Position numbers and translations under genes: made by a program. Shown piece after piece: positions 35,408 to 44,227 of a stretch of DNA of 64,000 bases. Position 1 is the stretch's first letter. Every line of letters begins with the position of its first letter. The stretch is from an uncultured Flavihumibacter sp. (lineage in GTDB: Bacteria > Bacteroidota > Bacteroidia > Chitinophagales > Chitinophagaceae): positions 1 through 64,000 of the forward strand of contig CABHOY010000037.1 of the NCBI GenBank assembly GCA_902168105.1, written 5' to 3'. The notes beneath the pieces were generated by a model that was not told the DNA's origin, ran no database searches, and saw nothing but the letters and a program-made list of their open reading frames with translations.

Positions 35408-35812
35408 ACGCATTTCCCTATACCTATTTTTCAGAAATTATTTCAGACAACGAACAAAACTAAAACATGTACTGTTATCTAACAGTGTAAAAACTTACTA
35501 ACTCAAGTAACCAATAGATTCACCACATCTAAGCTCAAGTACCGGAACAACTATGAAGAACATCAAGCACCACCTGACTGGATACAGCTCGTATCAGTAA
35601 TAACCATACGATACCCCCGAAACGTCCATTATACAGGTCACTATCAATCTCTGCCGGGAGGTATTCATTTTTTGCATACCTGCATAGCTGACTTCTCTTA
35701 AAGAGATGATCAGTATTTCTTTACCTGATATGTATCGTTCATACATAAACGTATTTCTATGGCGGATACCGAAAAGCCTTAACAGAGTAGGTAAAACTTT
35801 AAACCACATTTT
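35408..35812. other. Non-coding gap upstream of the PixA/AidA gene
   Basis: No convincing gene. It contains TATGTATcgttcATACATA (35729-35747), a perfect 7-bp inverted repeat about 65 bp before the pixA-like start. A 15-codon frame at 35553-35600 (MKNIKHHLTGYSSYQ) is too short to call. Confidence 0.45.
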
Positions 35813-36394
35813 ATGTCAAACACAGCGCAAGCTCCAAGCCGTGCAACCGGGTCTCAAAAGTCCGTATTTAACACTGTTAATGTAATAACAATTGTCGACA
35901 CGGATGCCATTAAGAATGCCTATCCGCGTAACGCCGGTCCAGGTGCGGCACAGGGCCTTAACCATCATGAAGGCATCACCATGTTATGCGCTGCAAAAAA
36001 CTTTCAGGGGGACATTGGCAATGACCCGGCTAATCTGAAGTTCTCTGCAAACGTTGGAGACTTTATTTCTTTCTGGGCCACCACTATTTCCGATGATGCA
36101 GACGACTCCGTTATCATCTATGATATATCGTCCACCAGTCAGACGAATGTATTCAATAACTTTCAGGCAAACGAAGAGACCAGGAGCGGCGCGGTAATAC
36201 CTGATACTTCAAAACAGAACGGCCTGCCGGCTTTACAAGTATCCCGGTCGTTCTATTCATATGATTCCAAGGTTAAAAACAGTGGTACAGAAGCCTTCGT
36301 TGTAAGTTTTGCTTTATATGAACTGGATGAAGCCAGGGAAAACCAGACGCTCTATGGCTGTTTCTTCTGGGACCCAACCATCGTCGTACAATAA
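35813..36394 (+). CDS. PixA/AidA-family protein
   Basis: A 193-residue soluble protein of the PixA (inclusion-body)/AidA family. Features are the opening VNVITIVDTDAIKNAYPRN, the core SANVGDFISFWATTISDDAD and DSVIIYDIS, the conserved VIPDTSKQNGLPALQ, and the closing SFYSYDSKVKNSGTEAFVV then QTLYGCFFWDPTIVV. These match the family end to end. No signal peptide. Members include the crystal inclusion proteins of Xenorhabdus and quorum-sensing-linked AidA; the molecular function is not known. Single gene with a strong terminator. Confidence 0.88.
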   Translation: MSNTAQAPSRATGSQKSVFNTVNVITIVDTDAIKNAYPRNAGPGAAQGLNHHEGITMLCAAKNFQGDIGNDPANLKFSANVGDFISFWATTISDDADDSVIIYDISSTSQTNVFNNFQANEETRSGAVIPDTSKQNGLPALQVSRSFYSYDSKVKNSGTEAFVVSFALYELDEARENQTLYGCFFWDPTIVVQ

Positions 36395-36434
36395 TCTCAT
36401 TTAGCATCATACTACATATTGAATGTTTATGTAC

Positions 36435-36466
36435 AGCAGTTCTGCTTATGCGGAACTGCTTTTTTA
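36435..36466 (+). terminator. Terminator of the PixA/AidA gene
   Basis: AGCAGTTCTGC pairs with GCGGAACTGCT over TTAT, followed by a run of seven T. Confidence 0.92.
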
Positions 36467-36513
36467 TATCTGTTCCTGCCGGATTTGTTCTATTTTTCCT
36501 TTCGCCGGCCGTC

Positions 36514-36521
36514 TAATTTTG
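36514..36521 (+). promoter_or_regulatory. -7 box of the cytochrome c/DUF1772 operon
   Basis: TAATTTTG matches TAnnTTTG. The nearest TTTG lies 26 nt upstream, too far for a normal -33. The predicted start point (about 36528) is 4 nt before the first ATG (36532) and 16 nt before the second (36544), so the latter is a plausible true start. Confidence 0.45.
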
Positions 36522-36531
36522 TTAAAAAAAG

Positions 36532-36843
36532 ATGAGACGGACCATGCGAATTATTCTAATCCCCCTATTCCTCTTGCTGTTTGCCACAGGCTTTAGCACC
36601 GGGCAGCCGGGAGATGGGAAAAACCTTTATGAATATCATTGCTCCCGCTGTCATGGTACCGACGGCACCAGGGGTATGTTCGGGGCCAAAAACCTGCAGA
36701 AAAGCCTGCTTCCTGATGCGGCCATCACCATACAGATCAGGAACGGAAAACGGATCATGCCATCCTTTAAAAAGAAATTTACGCCAAACCAGATCAACGA
36801 AGTATCAGCTTACATTAAAACCCTTAGAAAACCTGCAATATGA
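36532..36843 (+). CDS. Small periplasmic c-type cytochrome
   Basis: A 103-residue single-haem cytochrome c. After a signal peptide (through GFSTGQ), the haem site is CSRCH (37-41) in NLYEYHCSRCHGTDG. The axial methionine is in RIMPSF (Met76), and the C-terminal helix is NEVSAYIKTLRK. It probably carries electrons in the periplasm. The stop codon overlaps the next start as ATGA, so it is translationally coupled to the DUF1772 gene. MRIILIP at 36544 may be the real start. Confidence 0.87.
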   Translation: MRRTMRIILIPLFLLLFATGFSTGQPGDGKNLYEYHCSRCHGTDGTRGMFGAKNLQKSLLPDAAITIQIRNGKRIMPSFKKKFTPNQINEVSAYIKTLRKPAI

Positions 36844-37391
36844 CACCTGTAAAAACGACTAACATGTTTACACTTGCCCACATCGTACTAATTGTTACCG
36901 CTACCATGACGGCGCTGATCAGCGGATTGTTCTATGCCTGGTCCTGTTCTGTGGTGCCCGGCCTTGCCAGGGTATCTGACAGTACTTATCTTGAAGCAAT
37001 GCAGCAGATAAACAGGGCTATCCTGAACCCGGTGTTCTTTATGAGCTTTATAGGTACTGCCCTGCTCCTCCCTTTAAGTACCTGGCTGCATTACGGCCCC
37101 GACCTCAACGCCCGTTTCTGGTTGTTGTTGCTGGCTTCTATTGTTTATCTGGCCGGTACTTTCGGAGTGACCATGTTCGGCAATGTGCCACTAAATGATG
37201 CACTGGACGCCTTCAACTTATCATCTGCCACCGCACAGGAACTTGCAGCACAAAGAGCCCGGTTTGAAGGTCTCTGGAACAATCTGAATATCATCCGCAC
37301 TATTGCAGGCATTACAGCATTAATACTGATCATTATAGCCTGCCTTAATCCGGTAGAGGTAACAGCCCGTACAACAGCCGTATATAGATAA
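36840..37391 (+). CDS. DUF1772 membrane protein
   Basis: A 183-residue protein with four hydrophobic helices. Hallmarks of DUF1772 (anthrone-oxygenase-like) are ALISGLFYAWSCSVVPGLAR, the helix near MQQINRAILNPVFF, and WNNLNIIRTIAG near the end. The start overlaps the cytochrome stop (ATGA). MFTLAH, eight codons in, is an alternative start. The reaction in bacteria is unknown; coupling to a cytochrome suggests membrane redox chemistry. Confidence 0.83.
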   Translation: MTPVKTTNMFTLAHIVLIVTATMTALISGLFYAWSCSVVPGLARVSDSTYLEAMQQINRAILNPVFFMSFIGTALLLPLSTWLHYGPDLNARFWLLLLASIVYLAGTFGVTMFGNVPLNDALDAFNLSSATAQELAAQRARFEGLWNNLNIIRTIAGITALILIIIACLNPVEVTARTTAVYR

Positions 37392-37403
37392 CGTTTTAAT
37401 GCA

Positions 37404-37432
37404 AAAGGCGCCTCAGTTACTGAGACGCCTTT
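37404..37432. terminator. Bidirectional terminator between convergent genes
   Basis: AAAGGCGCCTCAG pairs with CTGAGACGCCTTT (one mismatch) over TTA. It lies 13 bp after the DUF1772 stop and 23 bp after the minus-strand peptidase stop. Confidence 0.82.
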
Positions 37433-37454
37433 GCTATTTAAATGAATGGGTTAG

Positions 37455-38852
37455 TTATTGTCGTAATGCCTCTATTTCGGCTATTGTTTTTGGCAGATCT
37501 TTCCCCAGCTTTCTACTACCATCTGCTGTGATCAGGTAGTTATCTTCAATACGGATACCTCCGAAGTCACGGTAAGACGCCACCGTCTTATAGTCGATAA
37601 AGTTACTGAGTTTATCTTCAGCTACCCAGCGGTCAATCAGTTCCGGAATAACATATACACCAGGTTCCACCGTCAGTACGAATCCGGACTTTAACTCACG
37701 TCCAAGACGGAGTGATTTCCAGCCAAATTCAGTACTCTTTTTGAGCGTATCGGTGTACCCTACATATTGCTCACCCAGATCTTCCATATCATGTACATCA
37801 AGTCCCATCATGTGCCCCAGTCCGCATTGGAAAAACAGGGTATGTGCACCGGCCGCCACGGCTTCTGCAGGATCACCTTTCATAAGGCCCAGTGTTTTCA
37901 GTCCTTCCACCAGTTTTATACTGGCCTGGGTATGTACTTCTTTGTATTGTATGCCTGGTTTTAAAAGGCTTACCGCATGATCGAGCGCATCCAGCACTAC
38001 CTGGTATACTTCCCGTTGTCTGGTGGTAAATTGTTTACCTACCGGAAAGGTCCTGGTGAGGTCACCGGCATATCGCATCACGTTTTCAGCACCGGCATCG
38101 CAGAGTATCATCTGGCCTTCTGCTACCTTGTTGCCATGGAAATGATTATGCAGGATCTGTCCGTTAATGGTCAGGATGGTCGGATATGATAAGCGTCCTC
38201 CGGCAGCAAGTGCCGCTTCTTCCACTTTCGCAGCGATCTCATATTCCATCATACCTGGCTTCGTGTACTGAATAGCTGCAAGGTGCATATCTGCGCTTAC
38301 AGATACTGCTTTTTCAAGTTCTGCCACTTCATACTCATCTTTGACCTCCCGTTGGGATATAACGGCTTTAATGAGCTCCAGAGAGGCATATCCTTGTAAC
38401 TGCCCTACTGGTTGCTCTAACCATTCAGACAACCTGATCTTGTTCTCAGGACGGTAAGGAGGCAGAATATGTACACGGCGGCCCGAGGCCGTTGCTTTCT
38501 TTATCACTTCTGCCAGCTGTGCATAAGGACGTGTCTTAGCAATGCTGACGGCTGTCGCCAGGTCTTGTAAAGAAGGTAATGCACCTGTCCAGATAATATC
38601 ATCTATACCCGCCTCTCTTCCAAAAAGCGTCTCCTCTCCCGTTTCCGGGTCCAGTATCACCGCCAGCCCGGGAATATCAATACCGGCGTAATAGATGAAC
38701 GTACTATCCTGACGGAAAGGATATGTATTGTCAGCATAGTTCATACTGCTGTCTTCATTGCCCATCAGCAGGATAAGCCCCTTGCCTACCTGCGCTGCCA
38801 GTTTTTGTCTGCGATTACTATAAACGGATCTATCAAACAGGTGTAAATGCAT
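37455..38852 (-). CDS. pepP: Xaa-Pro aminopeptidase (aminopeptidase P, M24B)
   Basis: A 465-residue dimanganese peptidase that removes an N-terminal residue next to proline. The N-domain begins RSVYSNRRQKLAAQVGKG and has NYADNTYPFRQDSTFIYYAG. The pita-bread catalytic domain shows the metal ligands in LCDAGAENVMRYAGDLTRTF (two Asp), GLGHMMGLDVHD (His), LTVEPGVYV (Glu) and GGIRIEDNYL (Glu). No signal peptide, so cytosolic. Single gene. Confidence 0.93.
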   Translation of the reverse strand: MHLHLFDRSVYSNRRQKLAAQVGKGLILLMGNEDSSMNYADNTYPFRQDSTFIYYAGIDIPGLAVILDPETGEETLFGREAGIDDIIWTGALPSLQDLATAVSIAKTRPYAQLAEVIKKATASGRRVHILPPYRPENKIRLSEWLEQPVGQLQGYASLELIKAVISQREVKDEYEVAELEKAVSVSADMHLAAIQYTKPGMMEYEIAAKVEEAALAAGGRLSYPTILTINGQILHNHFHGNKVAEGQMILCDAGAENVMRYAGDLTRTFPVGKQFTTRQREVYQVVLDALDHAVSLLKPGIQYKEVHTQASIKLVEGLKTLGLMKGDPAEAVAAGAHTLFFQCGLGHMMGLDVHDMEDLGEQYVGYTDTLKKSTEFGWKSLRLGRELKSGFVLTVEPGVYVIPELIDRWVAEDKLSNFIDYKTVASYRDFGGIRIEDNYLITADGSRKLGKDLPKTIAEIEALRQ

Positions 38853-38906
38853 AATCGTTATAAATGAGCCACGAATTTAGTACTTAGTGTGCAATAATAC
38901 ATCTCA

Positions 38907-39947
38907 CTACTGCGCCGCTTTTACAATATCCAGGATCTGCTCATGATAATAAAAGCTTTGTTTAAGATCAGTCATGTTCCTTGCTATATTTTCCAGCACG
39001 ATCACACTTGTTTTTGTTTCAGGGAAATAAAGGTCCATAGAAATAAATCCCGGCACCACTCCCGTTACTGCCAGTTCAGGCTTAGTTGTTTGCCGTGGTA
39101 TAGTGATACCATAACCATAATCCACTGTTCCCAGTGTCTGGTGTTCCCTGTATGCATTTTCTTTTGGACTGATCATTAAACGATAACTCTTATCCGACAG
39201 CAGTTTACCACCGTGTAAACAGTTGTTCCATTTTACAAGATCATCCGCAGAAGAGATCAGTCCACCGGCTGCTGTCGCTACATTTGAATACATTTCCAGC
39301 ACACCGTCTTCCCTCTTCAACTGGCCGTCTTTACCGGCAGTATATCCTGGTACCAGATGTACGTATTCCTTTTTCCGGGGATCAAAGCTGTACTGCATAC
39401 CACACCCTTTGAACAGTGCAGCACAAAGATCAGGGAACGATTGCCCGGATGTTTTTTCCACTATCTGCGACAGCAGGTCAAAGCTGATGAAGCCATATGC
39501 AAAACGTGAACCAGGCTTGAAAGCAAGCGGCTTGTCAAGTGCGGTGATACCATGCGTATGTGATAACAGGTGATGGATGGTAACTGTATCCGCCCATTTC
39601 TCAGATAAGCCAGGCAGGTATTTGTGAATGGGGTCATTTAACTTCAAATGTCCTTTCTCCATCTCCTGCAATACGATGACGGATGTGATCTGTTTGCTGA
39701 TAGACCCGATCATAAATTCACTTTCAAGGGTAAAAGGCTGATGCTGTTCAACGTTGGCGAAACCGCCAAACCGCCTGTAAAAGCTCCGCCCTTCATTGCT
39801 GATCACAACGACACCGTTAAAGGGGGTGGTAGTCGCCGTTGTTAGCAGGGAATCAAGTTTCCGGGTAAGAATCCTCTGTTGTTGTTGAGCAGATACGTTG
39901 ATAAAAGAACATAAGATGGCAATGAGGACTAGGATACGTTGGGTCAT
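38907..39947 (-). CDS. Serine hydrolase of the class C beta-lactamase/DD-peptidase superfamily
   Basis: A 346-residue exported protein (signal MTQRILVLIAILCSFINVSA). The SxxK nucleophile motif is SISK (Ser82-Lys85) within EFMIGSISKQITS. The expected YxN motif is YGF (Tyr151) in SRFAYGFISFD, and the K/H-T-G box is VTG in AVTGVVPGF. HHLLSHTHGI is the usual helix after the domain. The changed motifs suggest peptidase or esterase activity rather than lactam hydrolysis, or reduced activity. Divergent from the GAF gene across a large hairpin. Confidence 0.82.
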   Translation of the reverse strand: MTQRILVLIAILCSFINVSAQQQQRILTRKLDSLLTTATTTPFNGVVVISNEGRSFYRRFGGFANVEQHQPFTLESEFMIGSISKQITSVIVLQEMEKGHLKLNDPIHKYLPGLSEKWADTVTIHHLLSHTHGITALDKPLAFKPGSRFAYGFISFDLLSQIVEKTSGQSFPDLCAALFKGCGMQYSFDPRKKEYVHLVPGYTAGKDGQLKREDGVLEMYSNVATAAGGLISSADDLVKWNNCLHGGKLLSDKSYRLMISPKENAYREHQTLGTVDYGYGITIPRQTTKPELAVTGVVPGFISMDLYFPETKTSVIVLENIARNMTDLKQSFYYHEQILDIVKAAQ

Positions 39948-40285
39948 TGAACGGGAGTTTATGTAGTCAGATTAATTACCCGCAAGTTCAGACAAAATAA
40001 TCTGAAATCACGGGTGTAGCAGTAAAATATTTTCAGTGGATGGAGGTATCGGACAGGATTATACCGTCTGTGCATACAACGTGCATTATACAAGGATCAT
40101 ACAAGGATTAACTTACGTTCATCTTACGTTCAAAGACGTAAGATGAACGTAAGTTAATCCTTGTATGAAGCTCTTATGAAGCAGATTATATCCGAGAAGG
40201 GACCAGGACCGGAACAGGTTTTGCTGTTGTTGCCTGAAAGCAATTAAATAATGATTAATTTTAGGCTGGTAAGATAATAAACAAT
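39948..40285. other. Divergent intergenic region with a large hairpin
   Basis: No gene seen. It holds the 32-bp inverted repeat at 40098-40167. A degenerate -7 box, TAATTTTA (40256-40263), lies 22 bp before the GAF-protein ATG. Confidence 0.55.
40098..40167. repeat. Perfect 32-bp inverted repeat, 6-nt loop
   Basis: The arm starting CATACAAGGATTAACTTACG is exactly complementary to the arm ending AAGTTAATCCTTGTATG, with TCAAAG between. Inside each arm CTTACGTTCA or its complement occurs twice. The first bases of the arm (ATACAAGGAT) also occur just outside it, at 40089-40096. No T tract follows on either strand, and the flanking genes are divergent, so a terminator is unlikely. Confidence 0.95.
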
Positions 40286-42640
40286 ATGAACGGACACTCC
40301 TTTCCAGACAGTCCATTTCAGATAGAGCTGAGTTTCTTCCATGTTATCGGAGAATTGGAAAAACAGGCGGCAGGGCCGGTGAGTGAAGCATCCATCCGGG
40401 CTAAGGCTTTACTCGCCGAGGTAGAGAACTGCCCTGAACTGATCGAGGGACTTACGACTGCCGGACAGATAGAAAAGAACGGGGACCTGATCCACCGGCT
40501 GCTGGCAGATTACTTCCCGGAAGCCCTGACATCCAATGAGATCAAAGCGGTCAACCTTCCCTATGCAGATCTCATATTCAATCATACAGCCCGTTTTAAG
40601 AAAATACTGCAAGCGGCGGGACCCGATTTTTCGTTTAATATCAGGGATTTCGATGAGCATCAATTCTATGTGCTGAGCTGCTGTATCATCCTCAATGAGT
40701 TCTACGGCACATCGCTGGACTTCGCCAGACCGCTGTTCTATGATATTCCCACAGCAGATGGTGTTATAAAACATTACAGGATCCTATATAATGCAGATTT
40801 CCTTGATATATTGCCGACGCCAAAGTCGCTTACGCTAACGCCTGAAGACATTGACCTCCTGCTGAACAATTATGATGACCTGGACCTATGGAAATCAAAA
40901 TTCCCTAAAGAAAGCTGGATACTGAGAGGGTTTGCCATCATGACCCTGTATGACGCCACGGTGGAGAATGCCGTATCGATCTTAAAGGAACAACTGCTTG
41001 GGTTGAATGCGGGTTTTGAAGATAAAATACAATCCATCTTCCGGTCTATTTACCGTATTCCTGACATCAAGGTCGGATTTACACTGTATAATCCTGAAGA
41101 GGACCATTTCAGCATCGATACTTTAGGAAAACACCTGGAAAGTTATATTGTGCAGGGCAATGGCGAACATGAGGCCCATTCGTTGTTATGTACCAGTTCG
41201 TATAACTGCCTGATAAAGAAGAAACAATATTATGCGATATCTGATGTGAATGAATTACTTGCCATTGATCCGGAACACCGGTTAGGCAATTACTTCCATC
41301 AGCAGGGTATCAATAGCTTTATTCTGGCCCCCGTTGTCAAACACGGCAAGCTGCTGGGGGTACTGGAAATAGTTTCCCTGCGGGCCAAAGAACTGAACAG
41401 CATCAATGCCAATAAGCTGCAGGTGGTTATGCCTTTTATGACAGATAATATCGAGAGGGTGATCGCTGAAATGCAGAACCAGATACAGGCCGTCATTCAG
41501 GAGAAATATACAGCCATTCACGGTAGCGTATACTGGAAGTTCAGGGAAGAAGCAAAGCAACTGATCCTCCAGCAGCAGGATGGGAAGGATTATGGTTTAC
41601 AGGAGATCGTATTTCCGGATGTGTACCCCTTATATGGACAGATCGATATCAAGGGCTCATCTGAAATACGTAATACCAGTGTGCAACAGGACCTGCAACT
41701 GCAGGTAAAGACGCTGGCCACGCTATTGAAACAGTTAAGTAACCTGTCGTACGCGGAAGTACTGGAAGAGCTCTGGAATGGGAGCCCCTCCGGAGGAGAA
41801 GATCAGCCTCAGTACCAACACGATTTTCAGGCGGTACTGGAACAGCTGCGCGAATACCTGGTAGAACTTTCTTTCCCTTTAAGAGCCGGTACGGAGCAAT
41901 ATATCACGGCCTACCTGGTTAATGAGGTACATCCGCTTTTACAACCTCTGGCAACCGATCCGAGGGTACAGGCATATTTTAAAGAGAATGATAAAGAGAA
42001 GGGGCAGTTTCATCTGCAAAGACGGAAATATGAGAAGACGATCGCTACCATCAATAATAAACTTTCGGACATCATAGACCGGAACCAGTCTATTGCCCAG
42101 GTCTTATTCCCTCATTACTATGAGCGGTTCAAAACTGATGGAATAGAACATAATCTGTACATCGGCGCCTCTATCTCACCGAAACTGCAATTCAGTCTGC
42201 AACGCTTGTACGACCTTCGTTTGTGGCAGTTACAGACGCTTTGTGAAATGGAAATAGCGCATCATCAAATGAAGGCGGAATTACCTTATCCCCTGGATGT
42301 GACCTCACTGATACTCGTCTACAATGCCACTATCGCCATCCGTTTCCGGATGGACGAGAAACGGTTTGATGTGGATGGCAGTTATAATGCCCGCTTTGAG
42401 ATCGTGAAAAAGCGGATCGACAAAGCCTTTATTAAGGATACTACGGAGCGTATCACCCAGTCGGGCAAGATCACCATTGTTTATTCCAACTATACCGAGG
42501 AAGAGGAATATCTGCGGTATATCAGGACCTTACAATCGCAAATGATACTGGACAATGATATTGAGCAATTTGATATCGAGGACCTTCAGGGCGTATCGGG
42601 GTTAAAAGCGATCCGGGTAAAGATCCTCCACTTAATGTGA
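40286..42640 (+). CDS. Large GAF-domain-like cytosolic protein
   Basis: A 784-residue protein with no signal peptide or membrane helix. The N-terminal part (1 to about 240) is helical. The middle (about 270-410) fits a GAF sensor domain: FRSIYRIPDIKVGFTLYNPE, KKKQYYAISDVNELLAID and FILAPVVKHGKLLGVLEIVS. The C-terminal half is helical and charged (ETLLK-type coils, KYEKTIATINNKLSDIIDRN). There is no kinase, cyclase or HTH motif. It seems to be a Bacteroidota-specific sensor-like protein of unknown output. It ends at a bidirectional hairpin. Confidence 0.6.
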   Translation: MNGHSFPDSPFQIELSFFHVIGELEKQAAGPVSEASIRAKALLAEVENCPELIEGLTTAGQIEKNGDLIHRLLADYFPEALTSNEIKAVNLPYADLIFNHTARFKKILQAAGPDFSFNIRDFDEHQFYVLSCCIILNEFYGTSLDFARPLFYDIPTADGVIKHYRILYNADFLDILPTPKSLTLTPEDIDLLLNNYDDLDLWKSKFPKESWILRGFAIMTLYDATVENAVSILKEQLLGLNAGFEDKIQSIFRSIYRIPDIKVGFTLYNPEEDHFSIDTLGKHLESYIVQGNGEHEAHSLLCTSSYNCLIKKKQYYAISDVNELLAIDPEHRLGNYFHQQGINSFILAPVVKHGKLLGVLEIVSLRAKELNSINANKLQVVMPFMTDNIERVIAEMQNQIQAVIQEKYTAIHGSVYWKFREEAKQLILQQQDGKDYGLQEIVFPDVYPLYGQIDIKGSSEIRNTSVQQDLQLQVKTLATLLKQLSNLSYAEVLEELWNGSPSGGEDQPQYQHDFQAVLEQLREYLVELSFPLRAGTEQYITAYLVNEVHPLLQPLATDPRVQAYFKENDKEKGQFHLQRRKYEKTIATINNKLSDIIDRNQSIAQVLFPHYYERFKTDGIEHNLYIGASISPKLQFSLQRLYDLRLWQLQTLCEMEIAHHQMKAELPYPLDVTSLILVYNATIAIRFRMDEKRFDVDGSYNARFEIVKKRIDKAFIKDTTERITQSGKITIVYSNYTEEEEYLRYIRTLQSQMILDNDIEQFDIEDLQGVSGLKAIRVKILHLM

Positions 42641-42650
42641 CTATAAACAG

Positions 42651-42688
42651 GCAGGCCCATTATGCTAGTCCAAGCATAATGGGCCTGC
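42651..42688. terminator. Bidirectional hairpin between GAF and GH16 genes
   Basis: GCAGGCCCATTATGCT pairs perfectly with AGCATAATGGGCCTGC over six bases. It lies 10 bp after the plus-strand stop and 31 bp past the minus-strand stop; no long T run follows. Confidence 0.82.
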
Positions 42689-42719
42689 TCTATACAATTG
42701 AAACCCTATCAGACAAATA

Positions 42720-43949
42720 TTAGCGGGTGAATTTCTCCCAACCCTGGATAGTAGGGCGGTTACATGTCATAGGCTGAAGACCGTCTTCAGAGGACACATA
42801 TGCGCCGTTATTACCACGCAGAGAGAAAGTACCGTCACCGTTATCGATCCAGTCGAATTTCTCCCAGTCCTGGATGGTTGGACGGTTACAGGTCATCGCC
42901 TGTACGCCATTTTCAGAAGACAGGTATTTACCCATGCTCTGCAGGGCAACTTTACCACCACCAGCATCAACAACTGTGAACTGTTCCCAGGCCTGAACGG
43001 TAGGACGATTACAAATAACCGGCTGTACGCCATTCTCACCGCTTACGAAGGAACCATTGTTACCTCTCAGAGAGATAGTGGAACCGATAGGAGCAGTGCC
43101 ATTACCACCGTCAGGACTGTCGGTGATGCTGTATACCCTTACGTAATCCACCAGCATAGTTGCAGGCAATGCAGCGTCGTTGATGTTGTTACCAGGCAGG
43201 TTACCACCTACTGCGATGTTCAGCAGGATGAAGAAAGGTGCGTGGAATTCTTCAGTACCGTTGATGTTGTTCAGGATATTCGCTTCATGGAATTGAACGC
43301 CGTCTACAAACCAGCGGATAGATGAAGCATCCCAGTCTACCGCATAAACGTGGTAGTTGGTAGGTGTAGTCTGGGTGTTACCGCCATAATAAGAATACAC
43401 GGTATTAAACCAGTGGATAGTACCCAGCACAGTGTTGCCGGTGTTTACGTGCTCCATGATGTCGATCTCACCACAAGCAGGCCAGCCAGCGCCGGTGCTG
43501 ATGCTGTTACCTAACATCCAGAAAGCAGGCCATAAACCCTGTACACCCGGAAGTTTAATACGGGCTTCGATACGGCCGTATTTGGTAGAAAATTTGCCGT
43601 TACTGTTGATACGACCGGAAGTATACGGTTGTCCCTGAACAGTTTGTTTACGTGCGGTGATCACCAGGTTACCACCGTTAACGGCTACGTTCTCAGTTTG
43701 ATAGAACTGCTTTTCATTGTTTACGCCCAGGTTACCATTTTCATACCCCCATTTGTTGGTATTCAGGCTGGTACCATCAAATTCGTCGGACCAAACCAGG
43801 TTGTAAGCTTTAGCGGCTACAGCGCCCTGGGTTTTGTCGTTGACAGAGAGTTTAGGCGCTTTCTCTGCCTGGTTGTCTTTTGTACAGGATGTGATTGCTG
43901 CTGCAAGCAGCAGTAGGCTCATTAGCCCGGAGAAGGTCTGTTTTTTCAT
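42720..43949 (-). CDS. GH16 beta-glucanase lipoprotein with trefoil-like repeats
   Basis: A 409-residue lipoprotein (lipobox ITSC, Cys22). Residues about 48-275 are a GH16 beta-jelly roll cleaving beta-1,3 or mixed beta-glucan: LVWSDEFDGTSLNTNKW, LWPAFWMLG and the catalytic ExDxxE in GEIDIMEHV (Glu161, Asp163, Glu166). Residues about 285-409 are three 41-residue repeats, each with LRGNNG- or SMGKY-like start, VSGENGVQ, and N-R-P-T-[VI]-Q-x-W-E-x-F, which resemble a fascin/ricin-type beta-trefoil glycan-binding domain. It faces a sensor-regulator gene, its likely controller. Confidence 0.88.
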   Translation of the reverse strand: MKKQTFSGLMSLLLLAAAITSCTKDNQAEKAPKLSVNDKTQGAVAAKAYNLVWSDEFDGTSLNTNKWGYENGNLGVNNEKQFYQTENVAVNGGNLVITARKQTVQGQPYTSGRINSNGKFSTKYGRIEARIKLPGVQGLWPAFWMLGNSISTGAGWPACGEIDIMEHVNTGNTVLGTIHWFNTVYSYYGGNTQTTPTNYHVYAVDWDASSIRWFVDGVQFHEANILNNINGTEEFHAPFFILLNIAVGGNLPGNNINDAALPATMLVDYVRVYSITDSPDGGNGTAPIGSTISLRGNNGSFVSGENGVQPVICNRPTVQAWEQFTVVDAGGGKVALQSMGKYLSSENGVQAMTCNRPTIQDWEKFDWIDNGDGTFSLRGNNGAYVSSEDGLQPMTCNRPTIQGWEKFTR

Positions 43950-44227
43950 AGTTTTAAATAATTCCGGTTTTCATTGTTCCCGCATAGTGCATTCATCGCT
44001 CCGGAAAATGGGTGACACGCCCTTTATCCGAAGACGGGAAAATGTTAACGCGGAAACTGGTTATTTTGATCAGGGCAAAGATGGAGTTAATATTTTATGT
44101 TCCCTCATTTTAGGGGTACGTCTAATCTACTACAAGCCAAACACAGTCTATTGATTATCAATAAACATTATTTACGTCATCGCCACTTCAAGCGATAATA
44201 TTCATATTTTTATTAAAACGTTATGAA

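Noticed and set aside
35553..35600. 15-codon frame MKNIKHHLTGYSSYQ
   Set aside because: It could be a leader peptide or small peptide, but nothing beyond an ATG and stop supports it.
35594..35809. 71-codon minus-strand frame before the PixA gene
   Set aside because: No recognisable motif, and it covers the likely operator palindrome.
36427..36470. Attachment-site-like palindrome
   Set aside because: The stem is followed by a T run and fits an ordinary terminator.
40098..40167. Terminator for the serine hydrolase or GAF gene
   Set aside because: Both genes are transcribed away from it and no T tract follows.
43834..44154. 106-codon frame overlapping the GH16 start
   Set aside because: It is mostly antisense to the GH16 signal peptide and the divergent promoter region, with no family signal.
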